Source of the DNA: Desulfocicer vacuolatum DSM 3385
GTDB lineage: Bacteria > Desulfobacterota > Desulfobacteria > Desulfobacterales > Desulfobacteraceae
Direction: 5' to 3'
Length of the DNA: 64,000 nt
Assembly: GCF_900176365.1 (NCBI RefSeq)
Contig: NZ_FWXY01000013.1
Coordinates: forward strand, 101,688-165,687
In this document: one piece after another, positions 43,597 through 53,351 of the stretch
How the letters are laid out: the number at the start of each line of letters is the position of its first letter
How positions within the stretch are numbered: position 1 is the first letter of the stretch
Notes under the pieces: model-generated
What the model was told of the DNA's origin: nothing
What the model saw: the letters and a program-made list of their open reading frames with translations, nothing else
Databases searched by the model: none
Translations under genes and position numbers: made by a program

Positions 43597-43923
43597 TTAT
43601 AAAAGAAGATGGAGCCCCGAATCCACCAGGGTGATCAGCAAGGCTGCTATCATTGTGGTTAAGGCGTCTTTGATTTTAAAATCATCAATAAGTTTATCTG
43701 TGATAAATAATAAAAATGCATTGATAACCAATTTAAAGAGTCCAAAGGTGATGATCATAAAAGGAAGGGCCAGGAAAACCAGAAGCCATCCCAGGAAAAA
43801 GCTCACAAGAGAATAGACCACTGCCACCACAAGGGCTGTGAAAAAACTTTTCATGTAAATGCCGGGGAGAATATTGGCAACAATAAAAACTGCTACAGTG
43901 AGGATGAGAATATTCCAGATCAT
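43597..43923 (-). CDS. Small membrane protein of the YvlD/phage-holin-IV family
   Basis: A 108-residue inner-membrane protein with about four hydrophobic helices (ILILTVAVFIVANILPGI, FFTALVVAVVYSLVSFFLGWLLVFLALPF, TFGLFKLVINAFLLFIT, TTMIAALLITLV). The NILPGIYMKSFFTAL and LPFMIITFGLF stretches match the YvlD-type family. The biochemical role is unknown, and no phage genes are nearby. Confidence 0.82.
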   Translation of the reverse strand: MIWNILILTVAVFIVANILPGIYMKSFFTALVVAVVYSLVSFFLGWLLVFLALPFMIITFGLFKLVINAFLLFITDKLIDDFKIKDALTTMIAALLITLVDSGLHLLL

Positions 43924-44304
43924 AATTAACTTGTTTCCTTATCTATTATGGGTTTAAACAGGTAATTCCCCTGATGTGTCGGATATGAAAATCAGGGGGG
44001 CAATGTGTTGACGGGAATGACCCGGCGTTAAGCCTGGTTTCATTTGAAGAACGTTTACATCACGCTCGCTTGTCCAAAGGGCCAGGGTATTTAATCTGAT
44101 ATTTTTTGATTTTGGTCAAGTTAATCTGAAAAAATTTGCCTTCAATTGGTTATTCTATTGTGATACTTAACAGCCAGGATTGTATATTTTCGTTAATTTT
44201 TTTGTAGTATTTCATATAAAAAACTTAAACAATATTAAAATCACCCGACCACTCGGGGGGCGCTTACGTTGACCGTGGTGACCTTTTCCATTGAAAGGTG
44301 CAAA
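43924..44304. other. Intergenic region upstream of acnA
   Basis: An inverted pair CCCCTGAT (43968-43975) and ATCAGGGG (43991-43998) makes an eight-pair hairpin. A fragment GTAGTATTTCATATAAAAAA at about 44205-44224 matches the end of family-1 repeats. The acnA promoter must lie here but was not chosen. Confidence 0.4.
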
Positions 44305-47043
44305 ATGAAACGATCAGAGTTTTTAAAAACAATTGATATCCAGGGAAAAACATTCCAGTATTACGATATTACTCAACTTGAATCCCAGGGAATTGCCAAT
44401 ATTTCCAGGCTTCCTTTTTCCATCCGTGTGCTTGTGGAAAATTTATTGCGCAAGATGGATGACGATGTGGTGAAGGAATTAGATTTATTAAATATCTGTA
44501 ACTGGCAACCCACCTATGAAGACCCTGTGGAGATTCCCCACCATCCGGCCCGGGTGCTGATGCAGGATTTTACAGGTGTACCTGCGGTGGTGGATCTCGC
44601 TGCCATGCGGGATGCGGTAAAAGTCGCCGGTGGCGACCCGTCTGCCATCAACCCGTTGATTCCTGTGGAGCTCATTGTTGACCATTCAGTGCAGCTGGAT
44701 TATCACGGTACCCAAAATGCATTGACCCAAAATGTTGCCAAAGAATACCAGCGAAATATTGAGCGATATGAACTCTTAAAATGGGCCCAGAAAAGTTTTG
44801 ATAATTTTAAAGTGGTGCCCCCCAACTCCGGTATTTGTCATCAGGTCAATCTGGAGTACCTTGCCCGGGTAATGGTCCAGGCCAAAGAAAAAGAGAGCAC
44901 CCTTTTATACCCGGATTCCCTTGTGGGCACGGATTCCCACACCACCATGATCAACGGCATTGGTGTCATGGGGTGGGGGGTTGGCGGCATTGAGGCTGAA
45001 GCGGTGATGTTGGGGCAGCCCTATGTGATGTCCATTCCCGAGGTGATCGGTGTAAAACTTGTCAATGCCCTGAAACCCGGTGTCTCAGCCACAGATCTGG
45101 TTCTCACCATCACCCAGAAGCTAAGGGAACTCAATGTGGTGGAAAAATTTGTGGAATTTTTTGGACCGGGGATGAAGGCATTGGGTGCCACGGATCGCGC
45201 CACCATTGCCAATATGGGACCGGAATATGGGGCCACCATGGGATTTTTCCCGGTGGATGAAAAAACCATTGAATATTTAAGGATGACCAACAGGGAAGAA
45301 CAGGCAGATATCACAGAAGCCTGCGCCCGGGCCAATGGATTGTTTTACACCGGCGATGAGAATATTGAATACTCCAATGTGGTGGAGGTGGATCTGTCAA
45401 CTGTGGTTCCCTGCCTTGCGGGCCCGGCCCGGCCCCAGGATCGCATTGTCCTTGATGAAATTGAAGATGCCTTTAATGCTTTGTTAAACTGTGACCATGA
45501 GCGGGATACCCACATGGATCATATTTCCCAGTTTCTGGATGAGTCCGGTTGCGTTTCCAGCCGGGAAACCAGCTGTGAACCCACGGGAAAACGTCTGGTA
45601 ACCGTGAACATGAACGGCCGGGAGGTAAAACTGGGTGATGGCAGTATCGTCATTGCAGCCATCACCTCCTGCACCAATACTTCCAACCCGGCAGGTCTTA
45701 TAGGTGCAGGGTTGCTGGCCAGAAATGCCGTGAAAATGGGTTTGACCACACCGGCCCATGTGAAAACCTCCCTGGCACCGGGATCAAAGGTGGTGCTGGA
45801 TTATCTTGAGTCCGCCGGATTGATGCCCTATTTTGAGGCACTGGGATTCCATGTGGCAGGGTTTGGGTGCACCACCTGTATCGGTAACAGTGGCCCTCTG
45901 GCACCGGCCATTGAGCATGCCATCCAGGATAATGACCTCACCGTGGCTTCCGTCCTTTCTGGAAATCGTAATTTTGAGGCAAGAATTCACCAGAGCATCA
46001 AGGGTAATTTTCTGGCCTCCCCCATGCTGGTGGTGGCCTTTGCCATGGCCGGTCGCATTGATGTCAATTTGGTGAACCGCCCCATTGCCATGGATCCCAA
46101 TGGCAATCCTGTTTATCTTGAGGATATCTGGCCCAAACAGAATGAGATTGATGCACTTGTTGAAAAACATGTGAAATCCGAACAGTTTGCAGCCCGGTAT
46201 GCCACCATTTTTGAGGGAGACACCTTTTGGCAGGAGTTGAAAATTGCTGATTCCCTTACTTTTGACTGGAAACCAGACTCCACCTATATTAAAAATCCTC
46301 CCTATTTTGAAGGTTTTTCCCCTGAACTTTCTCCGTCCCGGGACATTGAAGGTGCAAAGGCTCTGCTTGTCGTGGGCGATTCTGTAACCACTGATCACAT
46401 TTCTCCGGCCGGTGCCATTCCTGAAAAATATCCCGCCGGTAAATATCTCATTGAACGGAATGTGGCAAAGGAGGATTTTAATTCCTATGGGTCCCGCCGG
46501 GGCAACCATGAGGTGATGATGCGGGGAACCTTTGGTAATATCCGCATTAAAAATAATCTGGTAACACCGGAAGAGGGTAGTTTTACCCGCAAGTTTCCCG
46601 AAGATGAGAAGATGTTTGTGTTTGATGCAGCGGCCCGGTATGGGCAGGAAAAAACACCGCTTGTGGTATTGGGCGGTAAGGAATACGGCACGGGATCTTC
46701 CAGGGACTGGGCTGCCAAGGGCAGTAATCTTCTGGGGGTCAAGGCGGTGATTGCACGCTCCTACGAGCGAATACACAGAAGTAATCTTGTGGGTATGGGG
46801 GTACTTCCCCTGCAGTTCAAGGCATCCGATTCCTGGGAAACTCTTGGGCTGGATGGATCTGAGACTTTCTCCATCCAGGGAATTAAAGATATTGCCCCCC
46901 AGAAAATGCTTGCAGTGACAGCAGTGAAGGGTGAGAAAAAGATCACATTTGAAGTGTTGGCCCGGTTAAATACAGACATTGACGTGAAATATTTTCACAA
47001 TGGCGGTATTTTACCCTATGTTTTAAGAAAATTGATAAAATAA
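44305..47043 (+). CDS. acnA: Aconitate hydratase
   Basis: A 912-residue [4Fe-4S] hydratase interconverting citrate and isocitrate. VGTDSHTTMINGIGVMGWGVGGIEAEA, AAITSCTNTSNP and GFGCTTCIGNSGPL supply the active-site and three cluster cysteines. The swivel domain appears near the end (GDSVTTDHISPAGAIP, GTGSSRDWAAKGSNLLGVKAVIARSYERIHRSNLVGMGVLPLQF). GAAAGGTGCAAA lies before ATG 44305; a start at 44269 is less likely. It may work with the isocitrate dehydrogenase-like gene at 34381. A family-1 repeat begins just after its stop. Confidence 0.96.
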   Translation: MKRSEFLKTIDIQGKTFQYYDITQLESQGIANISRLPFSIRVLVENLLRKMDDDVVKELDLLNICNWQPTYEDPVEIPHHPARVLMQDFTGVPAVVDLAAMRDAVKVAGGDPSAINPLIPVELIVDHSVQLDYHGTQNALTQNVAKEYQRNIERYELLKWAQKSFDNFKVVPPNSGICHQVNLEYLARVMVQAKEKESTLLYPDSLVGTDSHTTMINGIGVMGWGVGGIEAEAVMLGQPYVMSIPEVIGVKLVNALKPGVSATDLVLTITQKLRELNVVEKFVEFFGPGMKALGATDRATIANMGPEYGATMGFFPVDEKTIEYLRMTNREEQADITEACARANGLFYTGDENIEYSNVVEVDLSTVVPCLAGPARPQDRIVLDEIEDAFNALLNCDHERDTHMDHISQFLDESGCVSSRETSCEPTGKRLVTVNMNGREVKLGDGSIVIAAITSCTNTSNPAGLIGAGLLARNAVKMGLTTPAHVKTSLAPGSKVVLDYLESAGLMPYFEALGFHVAGFGCTTCIGNSGPLAPAIEHAIQDNDLTVASVLSGNRNFEARIHQSIKGNFLASPMLVVAFAMAGRIDVNLVNRPIAMDPNGNPVYLEDIWPKQNEIDALVEKHVKSEQFAARYATIFEGDTFWQELKIADSLTFDWKPDSTYIKNPPYFEGFSPELSPSRDIEGAKALLVVGDSVTTDHISPAGAIPEKYPAGKYLIERNVAKEDFNSYGSRRGNHEVMMRGTFGNIRIKNNLVTPEEGSFTRKFPEDEKMFVFDAAARYGQEKTPLVVLGGKEYGTGSSRDWAAKGSNLLGVKAVIARSYERIHRSNLVGMGVLPLQFKASDSWETLGLDGSETFSIQGIKDIAPQKMLAVTAVKGEKKITFEVLARLNTDIDVKYFHNGGILPYVLRKLIK

Positions 47044-47050
47044 TCCGGCT

Positions 47051-47148
47051 TTTTCATATAACCGCCACGGGCGGACCGTATTTTGATCCGGTTCTGCCCA
47101 CAACACAGCTTGAAATACGCTCCTGGTTTGCGGAGTATTTTTTATAAA
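47051..47148 (+). repeat. Family-1 repeat
   Basis: TTCATATAACCGCCACGGGCGGACC...GCCCACAACACAGC then the GAAATACGC...GGAGTATTTTTTATA hairpin. It follows acnA by about eight bases. Confidence 0.85.
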
Positions 47149-47180
47149 CGGTCATCAAATATAGGAAATGGTATTATACC

Positions 47181-47266
47181 GCCGCCCCCCCCGACGGGCA
47201 ATGGGCCCGGACCGGAACTGTAGACAGCTCAATTGTCCGGTTCCTATTGCCCGTCGGGGGGGCGGC
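47181..47266. repeat. Family-2 GC-rich hairpin, copy 2 (reverse orientation)
   Basis: Arms GCCGCCCCCCCCGACGGGCA... and ...TGCCCGTCGGGGGGGCGGC again enclose the GGAC...TGTAGACAGC...GTCC interior, in reverse relative to copies 1 and 3. Left of it the 67-base linker seen in the other copies is shortened. The C-run has two extra bases. Confidence 0.88.
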
Positions 47267-47299
47267 TCTGCTGAGGTTGCCTTGGAGGTTGCATTGTAT

Positions 47300-47352
47300 A
47301 TAAACCGTCACGGGCGGACCTTATTTTGACCCTGGTCCGCCCATAACGAAGA
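47300..47352 (+). repeat. Family-1 repeat, half unit
   Basis: TAAACCGTCACGGGCGGACCTTATTTTGACCCTGG...CGCCCATAACGAAG ends at the carB stop codon. Confidence 0.75.
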
Positions 47353-50300
47353 TTAACGAATAAGCGCGTGCCGTTCCTGAACAGATTTAATATCCGAACC
47401 TTCTTTCAGGAATAGTTTAATACCCACGGCAGCGGCGGTGGCAGCTGCCGTTGTTGTGATGTAAGTAACATTGTGGCGAATGGCGGCTTTACGGATTTCA
47501 GAATCATCATATTCAGATTTTGATCCGTGGGGGGTGTTGACCAGAAGGTCAATGGAGCCGTTTTTAATTTCATCAAGAATATTGGGCCGTCCTTCATGAA
47601 TTTTCAGGACGGTTTCACATGGGATGTTATTTTCCTTTAAAAATTTTGCCGTACCTTCGGTGGCGCGGATGGCAAAATCAATGCCCATGAATTCCCGTGC
47701 TGCCTCAAGTATTTCTTCCTTATCCCTTTGTGCAACAGTGATCAATACGGTGCCGGAAGTCGGCAGCGTCTGTTGCACGGCTTCCTGGGCTTTGAAAAAA
47801 GCCTGGGGAAATGAATCAGCCATGGCAAGAACTTCACCCGTGGATCGCATCTCAGGACCCAGCAGCGGATCAACTTCCGGAAACATATTAAATGGGAAAA
47901 CAGCTTCTTTGACGCCAAAATGGGAATATTCTCTTTTTTTCAAGTTCATATCTTTTAAGTTTTTCCCAAGGGCCAACTCTGCAGCAGTGCGGGCCATGGA
48001 AAATCCACATACCTTTGAAACCAGTGGAACGGTTCTGGATGCCCTTGGGTTGGCTTCCAAAATATAAACCTTGTCATCGTTGCCAATGGCATATTGAATA
48101 TTCAACAAGCCCACAACACCAAACTTAATGGCGATTTTTCGTGTATATTCATTAATGGTATCCATATGTTTTTCTGAGATCATCACCGGTGGAATAACAC
48201 AGGCGGAATCACCTGAATGGATACCGGCAAATTCCACATGCTGCATAATGGAAGGCACATATGCCGTTACACCGTCTGACAGCGCATCTGCCTCAGCCTC
48301 CACGGCATTTTCAAGAAAACGGTCCACCAAAATGGGCATCTTAGGGCTGATCTCTTCGGCCTGTGTTACATAGTGGCGAAGTGATTTTTCATCAAAAACG
48401 ATCTCCATACCCCGTCCACCCAGAACATAGGAGGGGCGAACAATGATGGGGTAACCGATTTCAGTGGCAATTTGAATGGCTTCTTCTGCGCTCCTTGCAA
48501 TACCCGATGCCGGCATTGGGATGTCAAGTTCTGTCATTATGTCACGGAAACGTTCTCGATCTTCTGCTAAATCAATTGTTTCAGGGCTGGTCCCGATAAT
48601 ATTAACACCGGCTTCTTTAAGCTCTTTGGCAATATTTAACGGTGTCTGGCCGCCAAATTGAATCAGAATGCCCTCTGGTTTTTCTTTTTCATAAATACTG
48701 AGCACATCTTCCAATGTGAGGGGTTCAAAATAGAGCTTGTCTGAAGTGTCATAATCGGTGGAAACGGTTTCAGGATTGCAATTGATCATGATTGTTTCAT
48801 AACCGGCATCTTTTAAAGTAAGGGCCGCATGGACGCAGCAATAGTCAAATTCGATACCCTGGCCGATTCTGTATGGCCCCCCACCCAGAACAATGATTTT
48901 TTTATTGTCTGTTACGGAAATTTTATTTTCAGCATTATATGTTGAATAGTAATATGCAGCATCTTCAACACCACTTACAGGCACTGCATCCCAGGCCTGG
49001 GCAAGTCCGATATCAAGCCTCATGTCACGGATTTCTTTTTCGGAAATATCCAGGATCTGACTTAAATAACGATCTGGAAATCCATCTTTCTTCGCCTGGG
49101 TGAGCACATCGGAAGGTATGTCTTTGCCTTTAAAAGCAAGAACTTTTTCTTCTGTTTCAACAAGTTCCTTCATCTGTTCTAAAAACCACATTTTAATATG
49201 GGTACGCTGGTGGAGTTCATCAAGGTCAGCTCCTTTGCGCATTGCTTCATAAAGGATGTATTGACGTTCGCTGCTGGCTTCACAGGCCAGAAGCCGCATG
49301 AGCTCATCCAATGTCTTTTCATTGAAATCCTTTGCAAAACCCAGTCCGTGACGGCCGTTTTCCAGGCTTCGGATGGCTTTGTGAAATGCTTCTTTGTAGG
49401 TTTTACCGATACTCATTACTTCACCCACAGCACGCATTTGAGTACCAAGCTTATCTTCAACACCTTTGAATTTTTCAAAGGCCCACCTGGGAAATTTCAC
49501 CACAACATAATCACCGCCGGGTGTGTATTTTTCCAGGGTGCCATCCCGCCAGTATGGAATTTCATCCATGGTTAATCCGCAGGCCAGTAAAGAGGAAATC
49601 AGGGCAATGGGGAAGCCTGTGGCTTTGGATGCCAGTGCTGATGATCGGGATGTTCTCGGGTTGATTTCAATGACCACCACACGGTCGGTTTTTGGATCGT
49701 GGGCAAATTGAACATTGGTTCCGCCGATAACACCGATGGCGTCCACAATATCATAGGAGTATTTTTGGAGTCGGTCCTGCAGCTCCTGGCTGATGGTCAG
49801 CATGGGGGCAACACAAAAGGAGTCGCCGGTGTGAACGCCCATGGCATCCACATTTTCAATAAAGCAGACAGTGATTTTCTGTCCCTTTGAGTCCCGCACC
49901 ACTTCAAGTTCAAGCTCTTCCCATCCTATCACCGACTCTTCCACCAGAACCTGATGCACACGGCTGGCCTGGAGACCCCGCTGGGCAATGGTTCTTAATT
50001 CTTCCATATTATAGACATGGCCCCCGCCGGTTCCCCCCATGGTGTATGCCGGTCTGATTACCAGAGGAAATCCCATATCTTCGGCAATTTCAACGGCTTC
50101 TTTTAACGTATGGGCCGGTTGACTTCTGGGCATTTCAACACCCACCTGATCCATGGTCTGTTTAAAAGAAATGCGATCTTCACCCCGTTTTATCACATCC
50201 ACCTGAACACCGATGACTTTTACATTGAATTTGTCAAGGACTCCTTCTTCATGGAGTGAGGAGGTGAGGTTAAGGCCGGTTTGGCCCCCCAGATTGGGTA

Positions 50301-50559
50301 AAATTGCATCTGGGCGTTCCTTTTCAATAATCTGTGTAATGGTCTCCACATTCAAGGGCTCAATATATGTGGCATCTGCATAAATTGGATCGGTCATGAT
50401 GGTGGCAGGATTTGAATTGACCAGTACAATCTGGTAGCCCAGGCTCCTCAGTGCCTTACACGCCTGGGACCCGGAATAATCAAATTCTCCAGCCTGACCA
50501 ATAACAATTGGGCCTGAGCCGATGATCAGTACTTTTTTAAAATCGCTTCGTTTCGGCAT
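47353..50559 (-). CDS. carB: Carbamoyl phosphate synthase large subunit
   Basis: A 1068-residue enzyme making carbamoyl phosphate from ammonia, bicarbonate and two ATP for arginine and pyrimidines. Two homologous ATP-grasp halves are visible. The first opens with KKVLIIGSGPIVIGQAGEFDYSGSQACKAL and the second with KIIVLGGGPYRIGQGIEFDYCCVHA near residue 560. The oligomerisation segment lies between, and a C-terminal MGS-like allosteric domain follows from about 935 (VLITVAQRDKEEILEAAREF, VNTPHG). AAGGAGAA precedes the start. carA is not adjacent. Confidence 0.97.
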   Translation of the reverse strand: MPKRSDFKKVLIIGSGPIVIGQAGEFDYSGSQACKALRSLGYQIVLVNSNPATIMTDPIYADATYIEPLNVETITQIIEKERPDAILPNLGGQTGLNLTSSLHEEGVLDKFNVKVIGVQVDVIKRGEDRISFKQTMDQVGVEMPRSQPAHTLKEAVEIAEDMGFPLVIRPAYTMGGTGGGHVYNMEELRTIAQRGLQASRVHQVLVEESVIGWEELELEVVRDSKGQKITVCFIENVDAMGVHTGDSFCVAPMLTISQELQDRLQKYSYDIVDAIGVIGGTNVQFAHDPKTDRVVVIEINPRTSRSSALASKATGFPIALISSLLACGLTMDEIPYWRDGTLEKYTPGGDYVVVKFPRWAFEKFKGVEDKLGTQMRAVGEVMSIGKTYKEAFHKAIRSLENGRHGLGFAKDFNEKTLDELMRLLACEASSERQYILYEAMRKGADLDELHQRTHIKMWFLEQMKELVETEEKVLAFKGKDIPSDVLTQAKKDGFPDRYLSQILDISEKEIRDMRLDIGLAQAWDAVPVSGVEDAAYYYSTYNAENKISVTDNKKIIVLGGGPYRIGQGIEFDYCCVHAALTLKDAGYETIMINCNPETVSTDYDTSDKLYFEPLTLEDVLSIYEKEKPEGILIQFGGQTPLNIAKELKEAGVNIIGTSPETIDLAEDRERFRDIMTELDIPMPASGIARSAEEAIQIATEIGYPIIVRPSYVLGGRGMEIVFDEKSLRHYVTQAEEISPKMPILVDRFLENAVEAEADALSDGVTAYVPSIMQHVEFAGIHSGDSACVIPPVMISEKHMDTINEYTRKIAIKFGVVGLLNIQYAIGNDDKVYILEANPRASRTVPLVSKVCGFSMARTAAELALGKNLKDMNLKKREYSHFGVKEAVFPFNMFPEVDPLLGPEMRSTGEVLAMADSFPQAFFKAQEAVQQTLPTSGTVLITVAQRDKEEILEAAREFMGIDFAIRATEGTAKFLKENNIPCETVLKIHEGRPNILDEIKNGSIDLLVNTPHGSKSEYDDSEIRKAAIRHNVTYITTTAAATAAAVGIKLFLKEGSDIKSVQERHALIR

Positions 50560-51068
50560 GCGCCAGTTCTCCTTTATTTTTTAAAATTTTTTCACGGGTT
50601 GCTATTCTTTATGTCCATGTCCGTTGAACGTGACCTGAAATCTGGATCATCGCTTATTTTTTGCTCTTTTTTACCATGGCCAAGGAAGCATTACCGGCAG
50701 GGTGGGTCCATTGTTCTCGTGCAGATAAACAACTCCACAAAGGAGAATTTCAATGAACAAGAGCAAAAAATTAAACCATACAAGCTTTATGATTGCAAGT
50801 ACCATCTGCCATGCAGCCTTGATATCCACCGAATTTGAGTTTTTTTGTTGAGTTTTGACGGTGGTATTAGTATGCTGAGCAGCTTTAATTATAACACCAC
50901 TTTGAAACCGTAAATTTTTGATTTCACAGCGTTAAGGGTTTGTGTCGGTGCCAACCCATGTGCCCAAAACTATATTCAAATGTGGGGGCTGGCCAAGCAT
51001 GTACATTACCAAATTGAATATTTATTTTTTTGTATGAAAAGGCAGCCTCCATGGCAAGCTAAGGCAGA
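50560..51068. other. Intergenic region upstream of carB with possible micro-ORF and repeat fragment
   Basis: It carries the carB promoter region and a possible micro-ORF at 50753. Bases about 50,925-51,035 resemble the 893-1023 inverted repeat (ACATTACCAAATTGAATATT against ACATTGCCAAGCCGAATATT). Nothing else was recognised. Confidence 0.4.
50753..50851 (+). CDS. Possible 32-residue micro-ORF
   Basis: AAAGGAGAATTTCA lies just before ATG 50753, and the frame gives a short peptide with a hydrophobic middle (TSFMIASTICHAALIST). It could be a small peptide or the remains of a secreted-protein N-terminus, because AAAGGAG-ATGAA-K-S-K starts look like real initiation regions. Support is the ribosome site only. 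Confidence 0.2.
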   Translation: MNKSKKLNHTSFMIASTICHAALISTEFEFFC

Positions 51069-51151
51069 GCCGCCCCCCGACGGGTAATAGAAACCGGACA
51101 ATTGAGCTGTCTACAGTTCCGGGCCGGGCCCATTGCCCGTCGGGGGGCGGC
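51069..51151. repeat. Family-2 GC-rich hairpin, copy 3
   Basis: Arms GCCGCCCCCCGACGGGTAAT (51069-51088) and ATTGCCCGTCGGGGGGCGGC (51132-51151) pair over 20 positions with one wobble. The interior and the following 67 bases match copy 1 closely. Confidence 0.9.
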
Positions 51152-51218
51152 GGTGTAATACCATTTGGCTCCGCGCCTACGACCCTATATTTGTTGTGTC
51201 CGAAAGGGCATGCCCGTT

Positions 51219-51310
51219 TATATGAAATACTCCGTTAACCAGGGGAGTATTTCTAACTTTGTTGTGGGCGGAGCGAGGTCAGAATGCGATCCGCCCGTGG
51301 CGGTTATAAT
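51219..51310 (-). repeat. Family-1 repeat, reverse orientation
   Basis: TATGAAATACTCC...GGGGAGTATTTC then TTTGTTGTGGGCGGAGC...GATCCGCCCGTGGCGGTTATA. It ends within a few bases of the EamA-type transporter start. Confidence 0.87.
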
Positions 51311-51322
51311 GAAATGAGAGCC

Positions 51323-52252
51323 ATGACAAATCAGCAAGATACGCCCATAAAAGGTATATTTTATTTAATCGGTGGGGTTTTTGTATTTTCAACACAGGAT
51401 GTATTGATAAAATATTTAAGCAGTGGGTATCCGTTGTTTGAAATTATGTTTATCAGAAGTCTTGCGGCCGTTGTTCCATGTTTGGTCATCGTCCATTTTG
51501 ATTCAGGTCTTGGTAGCTTGAAAACAAAACGGATGGGCGCTCATATTGTTCGGTCTGCCTTGATGTTTTTATCCTACTCGTTTTATTACCTTGGCATTGC
51601 AGTGATACCCCTTGCAGATGCGGTGGCCTTGTTCTATACGTCACCTTTTTTTGTTGTTATTTTATCCATTCTTTTTTTTAAAGAACAAATCACCGTCAAA
51701 CGCTGGATTTCTCTTATCACTTGTTTCACCGGTGTATTGATCATACTGCATCCGGGTAGCGGCACGATGGTTACAGCGGCTATTTTCCCCATTTTATCTG
51801 CATTAACTTATGCCCTGAGTGTTTTGATGATTCGTCGTGTTGCCGGCAGTGAAAGTGCTTCAACATTGGGATTCAGCCTGGTGATCTTTTCTATTTTCAT
51901 ATCAGGAGGGCTGGGGTTGTTTATGGGAAAAGGGCTTGCCATTTCAAATTCAAGTTTAAATCTTGATTTTTTAACGCGGGCCTGGATCTATCCAAGCACT
52001 AAGGACATGGGGATCATGATCGGAATTGGCATCTTTGTCTCCATTGGATTTTATTCATTGACCCAGGCTTACTGTGTTGCAAAATCGTCCACCATAGCCC
52101 CGTTTGAATATACAGGGATGCTGCCAGCGGTTATGTGGGGATTTTTTCTATGGAATGAAACGCCATCCTTTGGGAGTCTAACCGGCATCCTGATTATTCT
52201 CACCAGCGGTATCTACTTGATTCGATTGGAAACTCGAAATCGGGGTACATGA
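51323..52252 (+). CDS. EamA-family (DMT superfamily) permease
   Basis: A 309-residue inner-membrane protein with about ten helices made of two EamA halves. GIFYLIGGVFVFSTQDVLIKYLSSGYPLFEIMFIRSLAAVVPC starts the first and YALSVLMIRRVAGSESASTLGFSLVIFSIFISG the second. Relatives export amino acids or metabolites; the substrate is unknown. ATG 51323 has a weak GAGA site; ATG 51314 is an alternative. Its 3' end overlaps the convergent hydrolase by 75 bases. Confidence 0.82.
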   Translation: MTNQQDTPIKGIFYLIGGVFVFSTQDVLIKYLSSGYPLFEIMFIRSLAAVVPCLVIVHFDSGLGSLKTKRMGAHIVRSALMFLSYSFYYLGIAVIPLADAVALFYTSPFFVVILSILFFKEQITVKRWISLITCFTGVLIILHPGSGTMVTAAIFPILSALTYALSVLMIRRVAGSESASTLGFSLVIFSIFISGGLGLFMGKGLAISNSSLNLDFLTRAWIYPSTKDMGIMIGIGIFVSIGFYSLTQAYCVAKSSTIAPFEYTGMLPAVMWGFFLWNETPSFGSLTGILIILTSGIYLIRLETRNRGT

Positions 52253-53212
52253 CATATTTCTGATTTCATTGAATTCTTTGAAAAATGCCATGGCTCTTTT
52301 TTCGGACCAGTATTCACCGGCTTTATTAAAAGCCACAAACCCCACATGTCCCCCGGAACGAGGCGTCTCCATTGTGACATGGGGATTTTCAAGGACCGCT
52401 GTCACAGGATAACATTCCGGTGATAAAAACGGGTCATTCAAAGCGCTGATAATTAATGTGGGCACCTTGATATGGGGGATAAACTGACGGCTGCTGCATT
52501 TCTCCCAATAGTCTTTTGCATCCTGGAATCCATGCAAAGGGGCTGTGTACCGATCATCAAACCCTTTGAAATCTTTTATTTGTTCATATCCTTTATCATC
52601 AATTTTACCCGGCATCATGGCCATCTTGACTTTTATTTTTTTTCTCAGTTTACGCAAAAAACGTTCCATATAGAGACGGTTGCCAGGGCGGGCCAGAACT
52701 TTTGCACTGCTGGCCAGATGGCATGGTACGGAGAAAACCACGGCCTTTTTTACAGCCGGATGAACACAATCACGTCCCAGATGCACCAGGGTGAGATTGC
52801 CCCCCAGGCTGAATCCCACCAGATAAATTTTCCGGTAACGCCCCCGGTTCAGGGCGTGATTAATAACACAGGAAAGATCCTCTGTTGCCCCGTTATGATA
52901 AAAACGCAGGTAGCGGTTAGGTGTTTCGCTACAGGCTCGGTAGTTCCATGCCAGGGCATCCCAGCCCATCTGCTTAATGGCCTTTACCATGCCGGTGACA
53001 TAGGGCCTGTTGGTATTTCCTTCAAGGCCGTGGGAAATGATAACAAGGGTGCCGCTTTTGTTAACGGCCCAGTCCAGATCCAGGAAATCTCCGTCCGGCG
53101 TATCTATGCGTTCTCGTTGGTAAAGGTCCTTACAATTGTTTTTTCTGCACATGGAAGCAAACATTGTCTGTATATGGCCGTTTTTCATGCCCCATGGCGG
53201 TGTGTAGTCCAT
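52178..53212 (-). CDS. YheT-like alpha/beta hydrolase
   Basis: A 344-residue hydrolase. IISHGLEGNTNRPYVTGMVKAI is the oxyanion region, and YLVGFSLGGNLTLVHLG holds the GxSxGG nucleophile serine. Late motifs ISALNDPFLSPECYP and TPRSGGHVGFV fit the acid and histidine of the triad. The YheT/EstB-like group acts on esters of unknown nature. Start 53212 is chosen because AGGAGAAGACAGCC precedes it; an upstream in-frame start at 53266 is less likely. The C-terminus is unusual in overlapping the neighbour. Confidence 0.83.
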   Translation of the reverse strand: MDYTPPWGMKNGHIQTMFASMCRKNNCKDLYQRERIDTPDGDFLDLDWAVNKSGTLVIISHGLEGNTNRPYVTGMVKAIKQMGWDALAWNYRACSETPNRYLRFYHNGATEDLSCVINHALNRGRYRKIYLVGFSLGGNLTLVHLGRDCVHPAVKKAVVFSVPCHLASSAKVLARPGNRLYMERFLRKLRKKIKVKMAMMPGKIDDKGYEQIKDFKGFDDRYTAPLHGFQDAKDYWEKCSSRQFIPHIKVPTLIISALNDPFLSPECYPVTAVLENPHVTMETPRSGGHVGFVAFNKAGEYWSEKRAMAFFKEFNEIRNMSCTPISSFQSNQVDTAGENNQDAG

Positions 53213-53351
53213 TGGCTGTCTTCTCCTGATTGTGATAAAATGTTGTAAATTACAAAATGCCCTCATAACTTTCAGATGTCACGCTATTTTTAAAATTTTC
53301 AAAAAGCGTAGGATTCATGAAGATTGAACAGATTTGCAAAATAGACATTTT

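Noticed and set aside
45784..46776. 330-codon frame on the minus strand within acnA
   Set aside because: It lies antisense to a strongly conserved gene, has no ribosome site, and its translation lacks any domain pattern.
52472..53248. 258-codon plus-strand frame within the YheT-like hydrolase
   Set aside because: It is antisense to a gene with an intact GFSLGG motif and shows no domain.
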